Shown: in pieces, positions 8,762 through 17,737 of the stretch
Numbering within the stretch: the stretch's first letter is position 1
How the letters are laid out: each line of letters starts with the position of its first letter
Source of the DNA: an uncultured Mucilaginibacter sp.
Lineage (GTDB): Bacteria; Bacteroidota; Bacteroidia; Sphingobacteriales; Sphingobacteriaceae
Assembly (NCBI GenBank): GCA_903891475.1
Contig: CAITEP010000003.1
Coordinates: 1 to 53,706 of the forward strand
Direction of reading: 5' to 3'
DNA: 53,706 nt
Made by a program: the position numbers and the translations under genes
Notes under the pieces: generated by a model
The model's input: only the letters and a program-made list of their open reading frames with translations
Databases searched by the model: none
What the model was told of the DNA's origin: nothing

Positions 8762-9724
8762 TTATTGATTTATAAAATCTACAATTTCACCTCCGGGTAT
8801 GTTATTCATACATTTAAAATGCTTTTTTGGGCATTGTTCCAAACCAAACTTTGAGCATGGGCGGCAAGGCAGGTTAATACCCGAAACAAGTACCTCCTTA
8901 ACTTTATAAGGTTGCACACCCAATAATTCGGGAACGGTGCCTCCCCAAATTGATACTATGGGGTTGTTAAATGCTTCGGCTATATGGGTTAAACCAGTAT
9001 CAAAACCAATTACTTTGTGAGCTTTCGATACCAAAAAAACTGATTCATCAAGCGTGGTGAGTCCACAAGCATTGTATACATTTGGTAAATTGTAGGCAAT
9101 AAATTCGCCATTATGCTTAACATCATTACCGCCTAATAATACAATGGGGTAATTTATTTGCCTACAAATATCCATTATTTTTTTGTTAGGCATTCGCTTG
9201 GTAAAATGGGTAGCACCAATAATGAATACCACGTATTTACCTTGATGCGAAACAGGTAATAAATCATTTACTTGATAATTACTTTTAATATAATAATCAA
9301 TTTTGGCACCATCATTTTTTACACCTAAAAATTGTACCGCTTGTATATACCTATCCACCAAATGAGTTTTTGGGATCAATTGTGTGTTTAGTTTTAGGCT
9401 AAGCCATTTTAAAATAGGTTGTTTTTTGTAGGAGGATGCTTTTATGCCTGTATTTAACTTTATCAGAAAAGTACGCAGGTTATTGTGCAGGTCGATGATA
9501 TAGTCGTATCCCTCCGTTTTAATTTGGGCAATGGTGTCTGATAGTTTTGGCGTTAATAGCAACAGTTTATCAATATAAGGATTGCCATCATATATATATT
9601 TAAAAGCCGGTTTTGTTAAAAAATGAATTTCGGCATTTGGCAATTGCTTTTTTAAGCATCGTACAACAGGCGTGGTATAAATAATATCGCCCATCGAACT
9701 AAACCTAATTACCAATATCTTCAT
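8762..9724 (-). CDS. Family 9 glycosyltransferase (heptosyltransferase-like)
   Basis: A 320-residue GT-B enzyme of family GT9, which transfers ADP-heptose to lipopolysaccharide core. The N-terminal MKILVIRFSSMGDIIYTTPVV is the standard opening of the family. The C-terminal donor-binding segment GFDTGLTHIAEAF (about 240-252) and the cysteine-rich tail (CRPCSKFG...CPKKHFKCM) are also typical. It is last in a minus-strand run of heptose genes, 21 bases after hldC, which supports heptose as the sugar. Which core heptose it adds cannot be determined. Confidence 0.9.
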   Translation of the reverse strand: MKILVIRFSSMGDIIYTTPVVRCLKKQLPNAEIHFLTKPAFKYIYDGNPYIDKLLLLTPKLSDTIAQIKTEGYDYIIDLHNNLRTFLIKLNTGIKASSYKKQPILKWLSLKLNTQLIPKTHLVDRYIQAVQFLGVKNDGAKIDYYIKSNYQVNDLLPVSHQGKYVVFIIGATHFTKRMPNKKIMDICRQINYPIVLLGGNDVKHNGEFIAYNLPNVYNACGLTTLDESVFLVSKAHKVIGFDTGLTHIAEAFNNPIVSIWGGTVPELLGVQPYKVKEVLVSGINLPCRPCSKFGLEQCPKKHFKCMNNIPGGEIVDFINQ

Positions 9725-9745
9725 TTAATTGGGATTAAATATCTT

Positions 9746-10249
9746 TTATTGGGTTTTTATTTTTTGGATGATAGAAGAGGAGGAATAGCCATCCACAAAA
9801 CTGATGGTTTTCACCTCGCCTCCATTGGCTAATACCTCTTTTGCGCCAACAATTTGATCAATCGCATAATCGGCACCTTTAACCAAAATATCGGGGAGTA
9901 AATTGGTGATTAAATTAAGAGGAGTATCTTCCTCAAAAATAACTACCGCGTCAACAAAAAACATGGTTGCTAGCAAACTTGCCCTATTATCCTGATTGTT
10001 TATCGGTCGTTCTTCTCCTTTTAACCGTTTTACCGAGCTATCGGCATTTAGGCCGATAATTAATTTATGCCCTAGCTCTGCCGCTTTAGCTAAGTAAGTT
10101 ATATGGCCAATATGAACCAGGTCGAATACACCGTTGGTGAAAACTACCTTATCACCTTGCAATTGCCATTGTTTAATTTGGCTTTGTAAGGCGGATAGAC
10201 TAAAAATTTTGTGACTGATTGATTTTTCAATACCGGGTCTTAATTCCAT
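9746..10249 (-). CDS. hldC: D-glycero-beta-D-manno-heptose 1-phosphate adenylyltransferase
   Basis: A 167-residue nucleotidyltransferase that makes ADP-D-glycero-D-manno-heptose from heptose 1-phosphate. VFTNGVFDLVHIGHITYL (about 36-53) contains the HxGH nucleotidyl-transfer motif, and VKGADY near 130 and the FVDGYSSSSII tail are diagnostic of the RfaE domain II type. In enterobacteria this is the C-terminal half of bifunctional HldE; here it is a separate protein with hldA two genes upstream. It lies 23 bases after gmhA and 21 before the GT9 gene. Confidence 0.93.
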   Translation of the reverse strand: MELRPGIEKSISHKIFSLSALQSQIKQWQLQGDKVVFTNGVFDLVHIGHITYLAKAAELGHKLIIGLNADSSVKRLKGEERPINNQDNRASLLATMFFVDAVVIFEEDTPLNLITNLLPDILVKGADYAIDQIVGAKEVLANGGEVKTISFVDGYSSSSIIQKIKTQ

Positions 10250-10272
10250 TTTTGTTAATTAAATTCCAATAA

Positions 10273-10827
10273 TTAAAATAAATCATCAACCGACTTACAT
10301 AAAATATGACCAATCAGGATGTGCATTTCTTGTATCCTGGCAGTAACATCGGATGGAATGACGATGTTTAAATCGCAAAGGCCATTCATTTTTCCTCCAT
10401 CTCGACCCGAAAGTCCTAAAGTTTGGCATTGCAAATCTCGAGCGGTGGTTAAAGCATTCAAAATTCCCTGACTGTTGCCGCTTGTTGAAATACCTATAAA
10501 TAAATCGCCCGGACGCGCAAAGGCTTCCACCTGCCGGGAGAAAACATGTTGATAGCCATAGTCATTGGCAATGGCTGTTAAAGCTGATGTATCAACTGTA
10601 AGCGCGATACCTGGTAATGCCTTACGCTCTTTTACAAATCGTCCGCTTAATTCGGCAGCTATATGTTGAGCATCGGCAGCACTACCACCATTACCCGCAA
10701 GTAAAACCTTGTTGCCGTTTTTAATGGCTGTTTTAATCATTTCGCAGGCGGTATTTATGTCGCCACTTAAAGTATCTATTACTTTTTGTATGACAAGCTG
10801 ATGCTCAATTAATTCTTTTAATACCAT
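10273..10827 (-). CDS. gmhA: Sedoheptulose 7-phosphate isomerase
   Basis: Converts sedoheptulose 7-phosphate to D-glycero-D-manno-heptose 7-phosphate, the first step of ADP-heptose synthesis. The 184-residue protein is a SIS-domain enzyme of normal length, with AGNGGSAADAQHIAAELSGRF near 45-65 and ISTSGNSQGIL near 114-124. It lies between hldA (189 bases upstream, separated by a heptad repeat array) and hldC (23 bases downstream). No gmhB phosphatase or hldD epimerase is in the window. Confidence 0.94.
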   Translation of the reverse strand: MVLKELIEHQLVIQKVIDTLSGDINTACEMIKTAIKNGNKVLLAGNGGSAADAQHIAAELSGRFVKERKALPGIALTVDTSALTAIANDYGYQHVFSRQVEAFARPGDLFIGISTSGNSQGILNALTTARDLQCQTLGLSGRDGGKMNGLCDLNIVIPSDVTARIQEMHILIGHILCKSVDDLF

Positions 10828-10928
10828 TCTTCTTCTCTAAAAACCTGAAAATATTAATAACTATAACTGTCTAATCCTCGATTAAAAAAACTAATAATAA
10901 ATAGTCCTATCAAAATCCACCAAAAAAA

Positions 10929-11030
10929 CTCAACCACTCACAATACCTACAAACTCAAAGCTATCCACTCATTAATATCTGCTCACCACTAACCACTCAC
11001 CACTATCCGCTCACTACTATCCACTCACCA
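10929..11030. repeat. Degenerate heptad tandem array overlapping the hldA stop codon
   Basis: From 10982 to 11030 the sequence divides exactly into seven 7-base units: CTCACCA, CTAACCA, CTCACCA, CTATCCG, CTCACTA, CTATCCA, CTCACCA. The same phase extends back less perfectly through CTCAAAG (10954), CTATCCA (10961) and CTCATTA (10968) to about 10929. The last units form the final codons and TAG stop of hldA (stop at 11017-11019). There is no complementary arm. Compare the arrays at 22952-23150 and 48683-49203. Confidence 0.85.
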
Positions 11031-12000
11031 TATCAGCTAAAATTTCGTCAATTGTGGTTGTGGCGCTACCAATATGCCTAATTACAATGGCAGCGGCATG
11101 GTTGGCCAGTTCACAAGCCTCCTCAATAGAAAAACCAACAGCCAAAAAGTACGCTATTGTAGCGATAACAGTATCACCAGCACCTGTAACATCAAATACT
11201 TCGGTAGCTTTTACCGAAAGTAATTGGGTTCGGTCTTTACTTATAATCGCCATCCCATCTTCCGAAAGTGTGACTATTAAATAAGCTGCGTTTGTTTGAT
11301 TTAAAATAATTTCGGCTGCTTTTTGAATGTCTTCGTTTGTTTTTATGCCTTCAACTTTAGCCGCTTCGGCCAATTCTTTGCGGTTGGGCTTTATAATATA
11401 GGCACCACTGTATTTTTCGTAATTTAACCCCTTGGGGTCAACAATTACTTTTTTTTGATGCTGGTTTGCTATTTTAATAAGCCTTTGTGTAAGCGAAAGG
11501 GCAAAAAGGCCTTTATTATAATCCGAAAAAATGACAATATCCTTATTTTCAATAACCGATTCAAATTTTTCAACCAATTGGTTCTCCAGCTCAATCGAAA
11601 TAGGGTTTGTTGTTTCCCTATCAATCCTAACCAGTTGATGACTGCCTACCAACACCCTGGTTTTTACAGTGGTTGGTCGGCTACTATCTTTAACAAGGGA
11701 CTCCGTTTCAACACCATCATTTTTTAGTATTTCAATTACTTGCTGCCCACCCGCATCATCGCCAATCATACCGGCAATACTTACTTTAGCACCTAAGGCA
11801 ACCAAGTTTTGCACCACATTACCAGCACCCCCAAGCGTTGCGGTTTCGTTTTTTACGTTAACAACCGGAACAGGAGCCTCAGGTGATAAGCGGGTAGCAC
11901 TGCCCATTATATAGCGATCTATCATTAAATCGCCAACCACCAAAATAGATGGTTTGTTGGGTATTGAGTTAAAATTTTTAACTTTATTTAGTAAGCTCAT
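11017..12000 (-). CDS. hldA: D-glycero-beta-D-manno-heptose-7-phosphate kinase
   Basis: A 327-residue PfkB-family kinase that makes heptose 1,7-bisphosphate; it corresponds to the N-terminal domain of HldE (RfaE domain I). SILVVGDLMIDRYIMG (19-34), the substrate loop TRLSPEAPVPV, LGGAGNVVQNL and the ATP/anion-hole motif DVTGAGDTVIA (about 268-278) are all present. It follows polX after 77 bases on the same strand and probably starts or joins the heptose operon. Its last three codons and stop lie inside a heptad repeat array, so the natural C-terminus may have been altered by that insertion. Confidence 0.94.
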   Translation of the reverse strand: MSLLNKVKNFNSIPNKPSILVVGDLMIDRYIMGSATRLSPEAPVPVVNVKNETATLGGAGNVVQNLVALGAKVSIAGMIGDDAGGQQVIEILKNDGVETESLVKDSSRPTTVKTRVLVGSHQLVRIDRETTNPISIELENQLVEKFESVIENKDIVIFSDYNKGLFALSLTQRLIKIANQHQKKVIVDPKGLNYEKYSGAYIIKPNRKELAEAAKVEGIKTNEDIQKAAEIILNQTNAAYLIVTLSEDGMAIISKDRTQLLSVKATEVFDVTGAGDTVIATIAYFLAVGFSIEEACELANHAAAIVIRHIGSATTTIDEILADMVSG

Positions 12001-12077
12001 TCAATATGAGGTTCAATGGTTTTATGTAGCTAGCTTGTGCTAAATACATGTTAATAAAGGATGTGGATAATTTTATA

Positions 12078-13766
12078 TCAACTATTTGAAAGCTTATTTA
12101 TTTTCCTACTGTTAAAAAAACTTTCAATTTCGGGCAAAGATAATGAATTAAGGCATTTTTCCTTCGTTAATCCACCCTTGCGGGCAACAAGTACCCCATA
12201 GTGCATATCTAAAAAACCTTCCTTTCGGTGCGCATCGGGATTTATGGAAAGCCATACCCCTTTATCGAGCGCGTATTTTTGCCATCGCCAGTCTAAATCA
12301 AGTCTTAATGGGTTCGCGTTAATCTCAATAACCACATTATTGACGGCACAGGCATCAATTACTTTTTTATAATTAATAGGATAGCCATCGCGGCTCAACA
12401 GTAACCTACCTGTTGGGTGACCAAGTATGGTGGTGTACGGGTTTTCAATGGCTTTTATTAAACGGGAAGTAGCTTTTTCTTCATCCATTTTTAATATGGA
12501 ATGTACCGAAGCAACAATAAAATCAAAGCGACTTAAAATTTCATCCGGATAATCTAAAGAACCATCATACAGAATATCCGATTCAATGCCTTTAAATATT
12601 TTAAAACCATTTAGCTTTTTATTTAGGTGGTCAATTTCTTCCTGTTGCTGCAGCACCCGTTCGATACTTAAGCCTTTGGCATAAAAAGCACTCTTGCTAT
12701 GGTCGCACATACCCAAATAGTTTAGCTTAAGTTCATCTCGGCAATACAAGGCCATTTCTTCCAGGGTATTGATGCCATCGCTCCAAGTGCTGTGGTTATG
12801 GAGGGTTCCTTTTAAATCGTTTAAAGTAATTAATTGGGGTAAAGTATTGTTTTCGGCATCTAAAATATAGGTATCGCTCTCCCTTAATTCAGGTTCAATA
12901 TATTGTAAACCAGCACTTTTATAAATGGTTTCTTCACTTTCTGCAACTGCTATGTTTCCTGCGCGGGTTAAAACTGCCGAAACATGTTCTTCATTGCCAG
13001 TAAGCGTAAATAAAGTTTTATAGAAATTGCTTGTCTCCACGCAAACTATCTCAACCCCTAATCCATTTGGTAAATTGCCATGAATTGTATATTCATCAGT
13101 ATTGGCATTTTCAAGTAAACTTACAGAAAGGATGGTGTTAACGGTATTTTGAATATTTGTACTACCAATAACAATAACCAATTTGTCTATAATTTCAACA
13201 TATCGGCGGTAATCCCCGGCAAAGCTTATTTGTATTTCTGGAATTAGTTTTTTAATATTTTCTAGTAACGCGTTGGCATCCGGTTCAATTTTGGCGTATA
13301 GGTGCTTCCCTAAACCAGCCATGGTAAACTCAATTACCTTGCGGATATCGTCCTGCGTTTTTAGTCCGAAGCCTTTTGCTTCTACCAATCGGTTTTCATT
13401 GCAGGCATAGTAAAGCTCGCCTATGTTTTCAATACCCAGTTCGTGCCAAATAATACCTACTTTTTTAGGACCAATACCCTTAATGCCCATCATTTCTACC
13501 ACGCCTTGAGGTGTTTTATCTAAAAATTCATCCAACTCTGCCATCGAGCCAGTATCAAATAATTCCACTATTTTGGTAGCGATGCTTTTGCCAACACCCT
13601 CAATTTTTTCGAGTTCGGCTAAACTTTTCCCGGCAATAGGGAAGGGGAGTTTATCAACCTTAAAGGCCGCGTTAGCTACCGACTTTATTTTAAAAGGGTT
13701 AGCATCATGCAGTTCCATCAATTGGGATAACAATCTTAATTTACGGGCGATGGGCTTATTTTCCAT
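12078..13766 (-). CDS. polX: PolX-family protein with PHP exonuclease domain and degenerate polymerase site
   Basis: A two-domain protein of 562 residues from the ATG at 13766; an upstream in-frame extension to 13814 is less likely because PolX proteins begin near MENKPIARKL. N-terminal helix-hairpin-helix motifs lie at about 54-60 (IEGVGK), 94-101 and 130-135. The polymerase-beta nucleotidyltransferase site, normally GSxRRGxExxGDxDxLV, reads AGDYRRYVEIIDKLVIV (183-199), so both catalytic aspartates appear lost. The C-terminal PHP domain keeps its metal ligands: HNH (323-325), CDHS (354-357), E395, H422, GHPTGR (H450) and DAH (511-513). I infer a nuclease or phosphoesterase rather than a polymerase. 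Confidence 0.92.
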   Translation of the reverse strand: MENKPIARKLRLLSQLMELHDANPFKIKSVANAAFKVDKLPFPIAGKSLAELEKIEGVGKSIATKIVELFDTGSMAELDEFLDKTPQGVVEMMGIKGIGPKKVGIIWHELGIENIGELYYACNENRLVEAKGFGLKTQDDIRKVIEFTMAGLGKHLYAKIEPDANALLENIKKLIPEIQISFAGDYRRYVEIIDKLVIVIGSTNIQNTVNTILSVSLLENANTDEYTIHGNLPNGLGVEIVCVETSNFYKTLFTLTGNEEHVSAVLTRAGNIAVAESEETIYKSAGLQYIEPELRESDTYILDAENNTLPQLITLNDLKGTLHNHSTWSDGINTLEEMALYCRDELKLNYLGMCDHSKSAFYAKGLSIERVLQQQEEIDHLNKKLNGFKIFKGIESDILYDGSLDYPDEILSRFDFIVASVHSILKMDEEKATSRLIKAIENPYTTILGHPTGRLLLSRDGYPINYKKVIDACAVNNVVIEINANPLRLDLDWRWQKYALDKGVWLSINPDAHRKEGFLDMHYGVLVARKGGLTKEKCLNSLSLPEIESFFNSRKINKLSNS

Positions 13767-13878
13767 ATTTTTTTTACTTTGGTAAAAATACAAATCAAAG
13801 CGATATTGATTCAATATTTGGATATTAATAAAGTTTTAAGATGGACAAGAAATAACAACTTCTAAAAATTAAAATTCC

Positions 13879-14454
13879 ATGAAAATAAATCAGACTGAAT
13901 TTAAGAGAAACCTTTTATTAACCCAACAGTATTGTGATTTGCAATTGGATAATAGCTTGGAAAATAGTGACTTTATATTACGTAGCTTAAATTCAAAATT
14001 AGAGGAAAATAATTTATTTAGTTATAAATATATTGAAGAAGGGGAGCTAAAATGGATTGATACTATATGGAATACCAAAATTTTAGAAAAATTTAGATTG
14101 AATGAAGTATTTGATGCACAGCTAAAGAATAAACATGATTTTATGTTTGAAAAAGTAAAAACGAAGTTTAAAGGCAAGATATTAATAGCTGAAATTGATT
14201 TAACTGTGCTTGATGGTGCCTCTGAAGTAGCATCTGGAGGGTTATTTGATTTGAATGATTGTCCCCCAATTGATACTTGGTTTTATTTAACAAAAAGCAA
14301 AATGGGCAGAGTGCTATTTGCTTGGATACCAGAACCATTTGAAGATTTAGCAAATAAAGGAGTAGAAGTAAATGCAATGGAATGTTTGAAATGGTTTAAA
14401 GAAGAAAGTACACAATTGACCAAATTTTTTAAATGGATTTCGAACAAATATTAA
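13879..14454 (+). CDS. Hypothetical protein, unknown family
   Basis: A 191-residue soluble-looking protein with no signal peptide or membrane segment and an acidic, lysine-rich composition. I do not recognise a family. The middle shows alternating hydrophobic strands (KGKILIAEIDLTVLDG, about 98-113), a PPIDTWFYL motif near 133-141 and GRVLFAWIPEPFEDL near 147-161. This layout of a short helical start, a beta core and a C-terminal helix resembles small immunity or SMI1-like proteins only in general character. The gene is alone, divergent from polX and 174 bases before the uronate operon. It is AT-rich, and a real gene is supported by length, an ATG start and normal codon use. Confidence 0.7.
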   Translation: MKINQTEFKRNLLLTQQYCDLQLDNSLENSDFILRSLNSKLEENNLFSYKYIEEGELKWIDTIWNTKILEKFRLNEVFDAQLKNKHDFMFEKVKTKFKGKILIAEIDLTVLDGASEVASGGLFDLNDCPPIDTWFYLTKSKMGRVLFAWIPEPFEDLANKGVEVNAMECLKWFKEESTQLTKFFKWISNKY

Positions 14455-14572
14455 ATGATATTTGGAAGTAAATTTTTATAGTTTTAATTGTCATTAATTC
14501 AGAGAAGCCAATATTAGTTTTCTTAAAATATTGTTCAGTAAATTAATAACTTCACATTTAATCATTGAGCCT

Positions 14573-14611
14573 AGGTAATTAAAAAAAATAGTGTGTTATC
14601 CTAAATTACCT
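14573..14611. promoter_or_regulatory. Possible operator dyad upstream of uxaC
   Basis: AGGTAATT (14573-14580) and AATTACCT (14604-14611) form an 8-bp inverted repeat with a 23-base spacer, ending 17 bases before the uxaC ATG. The position fits a repressor site for a uronate-inducible operon, but no regulator gene is nearby. Base composition makes chance possible. Confidence 0.3.
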
Positions 14612-14628
14612 TTCAATTTTATATCAAT

Positions 14629-16041
14629 ATGAAATGTTTTTTAAACGAAGATTTTTTGTTGCAAACCAAAACTGCAGAGTTACTTTATCATGATTTTGCG
14701 GAACAACTACCAATAATTGATTACCACTGCCATTTACCTCCCGCGGAAATTGCAAACAACCTGAATTTTGAGAATTTGACCCAAATTTGGCTAAACGGCG
14801 ACCATTATAAATGGCGCGCCATGCGCGCCAATGGGGTAGAAGAAGCCTATATTACAGGCAATAAATCGGATTGGGAAAAATTTGAAAAATGGGCGGCAAC
14901 TGTGCCTTATACCCTGCGAAACCCATTGTATCATTGGACGTATTTAGAATTAAAGAGATATTTCAACATCAATCAGCTACTTAGTCCGGCTACTGCCAAA
15001 AGCATTTATGATGAATGTAATGAAAAGCTGCAATCGCCTGAGTATGCGGTTAGAAACCTGATAGCCAATAAAAAAGTGGAAGTTGTTTGCACTACCGACG
15101 ACCCAATTGATGATTTGGCATCGCATAAAAAAATAAAACTGGATGATTATGAGGTAAAGGTACTCCCAACCTTCAGGCCTGATAAGGCTTTATTTAATGG
15201 AGATTTAAGTGCATTTGCCAACTATAAATTGTCCCTCGAAAAAATTACAGGACTTAACATCACCGATTTTAATGCCTATTTAGCTGCCTTAAAAGAAAGG
15301 CATTACTATTTTGCGGAGCATGGTTGTAAGCTATCCGACCATGGGCTTGAACATATGTATGCTGAGCCTTATGCTGAGGAGGAAGTGGAGCACATTTTTA
15401 AACGAATATTAAACGGTGAAGCCATTGATAGGTTGGCCGCATCCAAACTTAATTCGACACTATTACACCAATTTGCAATTTGGGATTATGAAAAGGGTTG
15501 GGTTCAGCAATTTCATTTAGGGGCCTTGAGGGGGAATAATACGGGCGCTTTAATTAAATCGGGCCCCGATACTGGGTATGATTCCATTGGTGATTTTAGT
15601 CATGGTGTGGCACTTTCCCGGTTTTTAGATGGCTTGCAGCTTAAAGAGCAGCTGGCCAAAACCATTTTGTACAATTTAAACCCAGGCGATAATGAGCTTT
15701 TTGCCACCATGGTAGGTAATTTTAATGATGGTAGTATACCGGGTAAAATGCAATACGGTTCTGCCTGGTGGTTTTTAGACCAAAAAGATGGTATGGAAAA
15801 GCAATTAAACACTATTTCAAATATGGGTTTGATAAGTAGGATGGTGGGTATGCTCACTGATTCGAGATCCTTCTTATCATACCCAAGACATGAGTATTTT
15901 AGACGAATTTTGTGTAATTTGTTTGGCAATGATATTGAGAAGGGTGAATTACCCAACGATATTAACTGGACCGGTAAAATAATACAGGATATTTGTTATT
16001 ATAATGCCAAGAACTATTTCAATTTTGATGGTATAAAATGA
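14629..16041 (+). CDS. uxaC: Glucuronate isomerase
   Basis: Isomerises D-glucuronate to D-fructuronate (and galacturonate to tagaturonate), entering the hexuronate route to 2-keto-3-deoxygluconate. The 470-residue protein has the family length. The metal-binding IIDYHCHLPP is near residue 30, with the diagnostic CTTDDPIDD near 155 and MVGMLTDSRSFLSYPRHEYFRRILC near 400-425. It is first in a plus-strand operon: its TGA overlaps the kdgK ATG by four bases (ATGA). The later reductase and dehydratase steps (uxuB/uxuA types) are not in the window. Confidence 0.95.
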   Translation: MKCFLNEDFLLQTKTAELLYHDFAEQLPIIDYHCHLPPAEIANNLNFENLTQIWLNGDHYKWRAMRANGVEEAYITGNKSDWEKFEKWAATVPYTLRNPLYHWTYLELKRYFNINQLLSPATAKSIYDECNEKLQSPEYAVRNLIANKKVEVVCTTDDPIDDLASHKKIKLDDYEVKVLPTFRPDKALFNGDLSAFANYKLSLEKITGLNITDFNAYLAALKERHYYFAEHGCKLSDHGLEHMYAEPYAEEEVEHIFKRILNGEAIDRLAASKLNSTLLHQFAIWDYEKGWVQQFHLGALRGNNTGALIKSGPDTGYDSIGDFSHGVALSRFLDGLQLKEQLAKTILYNLNPGDNELFATMVGNFNDGSIPGKMQYGSAWWFLDQKDGMEKQLNTISNMGLISRMVGMLTDSRSFLSYPRHEYFRRILCNLFGNDIEKGELPNDINWTGKIIQDICYYNAKNYFNFDGIK

Positions 16042-17075
16042 GCCAAGCTGAGTTTCCAATAGCGTTTACAGGGAAGGTATTATCATTTGGTGAACTGTTG
16101 TTAAGGATTTGTCCGGATGCGGAAGGCGACTGGCTAGAAAATGGTCAGTTACCCTTTCATGTTGGTGGAGCCGAACTCAATGTGGCTTCTGCACTAGCTT
16201 TATGGGGCTTGCCTTCAAAATATTTTACGGCCTTGCCTAACAATGATTTATCAGTTCAAATTATCGGGTTTTTGAATAAAAAGCTTATTGATACATCAGC
16301 TATTCAATTAACAGGCGATAGGATAGGGCTTTATTTTTTAACCCAAGGCAAGGATTTAAAACATAATGCCTTGATTTACGACCGTGCTAATTCATCTTTC
16401 GCGGGTTTAAAACCCGGGCAAATTGATTGGGATAATTTACTAAAAGGGGTGGATTGGTTTCATTTTAGCGCTATTTGTCCGGCGATAAGTCAAAACCTAG
16501 CCGATTTGTGTTTGGAAGCTGTAAAAGCAGTATCCGAAAGAAATATAACCATATCTGTTGATTTGAATTACCGCTCAAAATTATGGCAATACGGCAAATT
16601 GCCTAATCAAATAATGCCCGAATTGGTAAGTTATTGCGATTTGGTAATGGGGAATATTTGGGCGATAGAAACCATGCTTCAAATTCCAGTACTTGAAAAC
16701 ATACACCAATTAGCATCCAAGACGATATACTTAGAGCAAGCACAAAACACCTCCGAAATATTAATAAAAACTTACCCTAATTGTAAAATGGTAACAAATA
16801 CTTATCGTTTTGATAATGTTAACAATATAAAATATTATAGTACTTTGTATTATAATAGCCATTTCTACGTTTCAAAAGAATATGAAACCAGTAATGTGGT
16901 TGATAGGGTTGGAAGTGGTGATTGTTTTATGGCGGGTTTAATTTATGGTTTTTACAATAACTTAAGCCATCAGGATCAACTAGAATTTGCTACCGTGGCC
17001 GCCTTTGGTAAATTATTATGTAAAGGCGACGCTACTACCCAAACCGTAACGGATATTAAAAATTCAATAAAATGA
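16038..17075 (+). CDS. kdgK: 2-keto-3-deoxygluconate kinase (PfkB family)
   Basis: A 345-residue sugar kinase of the ribokinase/PfkB family. GGAELNVASALALWGL near residue 43 is the N-terminal signature, and DRVGSGDCFMAGLIYG near 285-300 carries the catalytic Asp and anion hole. The function, phosphorylating KDG to KDPG, is inferred from its place between uxaC and the KDPG aldolase gene. Both flanking junctions are four-base ATGA overlaps. A stretch at about 220-275 is low-complexity and rich in Asn and Tyr. Confidence 0.88.
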   Translation: MSQAEFPIAFTGKVLSFGELLLRICPDAEGDWLENGQLPFHVGGAELNVASALALWGLPSKYFTALPNNDLSVQIIGFLNKKLIDTSAIQLTGDRIGLYFLTQGKDLKHNALIYDRANSSFAGLKPGQIDWDNLLKGVDWFHFSAICPAISQNLADLCLEAVKAVSERNITISVDLNYRSKLWQYGKLPNQIMPELVSYCDLVMGNIWAIETMLQIPVLENIHQLASKTIYLEQAQNTSEILIKTYPNCKMVTNTYRFDNVNNIKYYSTLYYNSHFYVSKEYETSNVVDRVGSGDCFMAGLIYGFYNNLSHQDQLEFATVAAFGKLLCKGDATTQTVTDIKNSIK

Positions 17076-17737
17076 AGATAAAAAAAGCCGTATTGAATGC
17101 GATTTTAAATCAGGGTATTTTACCGCTATTTTATTTTGACGATGCCGGTACCTGTATTGAAATTACCAGAACTTTGTATAAAGCAGGTGTAAGAGTTTTG
17201 GAGTTTACCAATAGAGGTAAAAACGCGGTCGAGAATTTTAAGCTCCTTAAGAAGATTATTGATAAGGAAATGCCCGATTTGTTTTTTGGTGCCGGAACCA
17301 TTAAAAATATTTCGGAAGCTGAAACTTTTGTGGATGCTGGTGCCGAATTTATAGTATCGCCCATTGTTAATGCTGAACTATCAAAAATAGCTTCAAAATA
17401 CAAAATGCTGTGTATTCCCGGTTGCATGACACCGACCGAAATATACCAGGCACAAAAGAATGGCGCGGAACTTGTTAAAATTTTCCCAGCTAATATATTA
17501 GGTCCGCAATATATCAGTTCAATTAGGGATTTATTCCCCGATTTATTGTTTTTTCCAACAGGGGGTGTTGAAATAAATCAAGAAAATATGGAGGAATGGT
17601 TTAATTCGGGCGTATGCGCGGTTGGCCTCGGCAGTAAATTAATCAGCAAGGAGGTTTTAAAAAACAAATTGTACGATAAATTGTACGAGGATACCGTGTT
17701 GGCACTTAAATTCGCTAAAAAAGCAAAAAGTAATTAA
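17072..17737 (+). CDS. eda: 2-dehydro-3-deoxyphosphogluconate aldolase
   Basis: Class I aldolase that splits KDPG to pyruvate and glyceraldehyde 3-phosphate, the end of the uronate pathway begun by uxaC. The 221-residue protein has the active-site Glu in LEFTNRG (about 44-50), PGCMTPTEI near 115-123 and the Schiff-base lysine in ELVKIFPA near 130-137. FFPTGGV binds the phosphate. Its ATG overlaps kdgK by four bases. Its stop overlaps the end of the convergent hydrolase gene by four bases. Confidence 0.94.
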   Translation: MKIKKAVLNAILNQGILPLFYFDDAGTCIEITRTLYKAGVRVLEFTNRGKNAVENFKLLKKIIDKEMPDLFFGAGTIKNISEAETFVDAGAEFIVSPIVNAELSKIASKYKMLCIPGCMTPTEIYQAQKNGAELVKIFPANILGPQYISSIRDLFPDLLFFPTGGVEINQENMEEWFNSGVCAVGLGSKLISKEVLKNKLYDKLYEDTVLALKFAKKAKSN

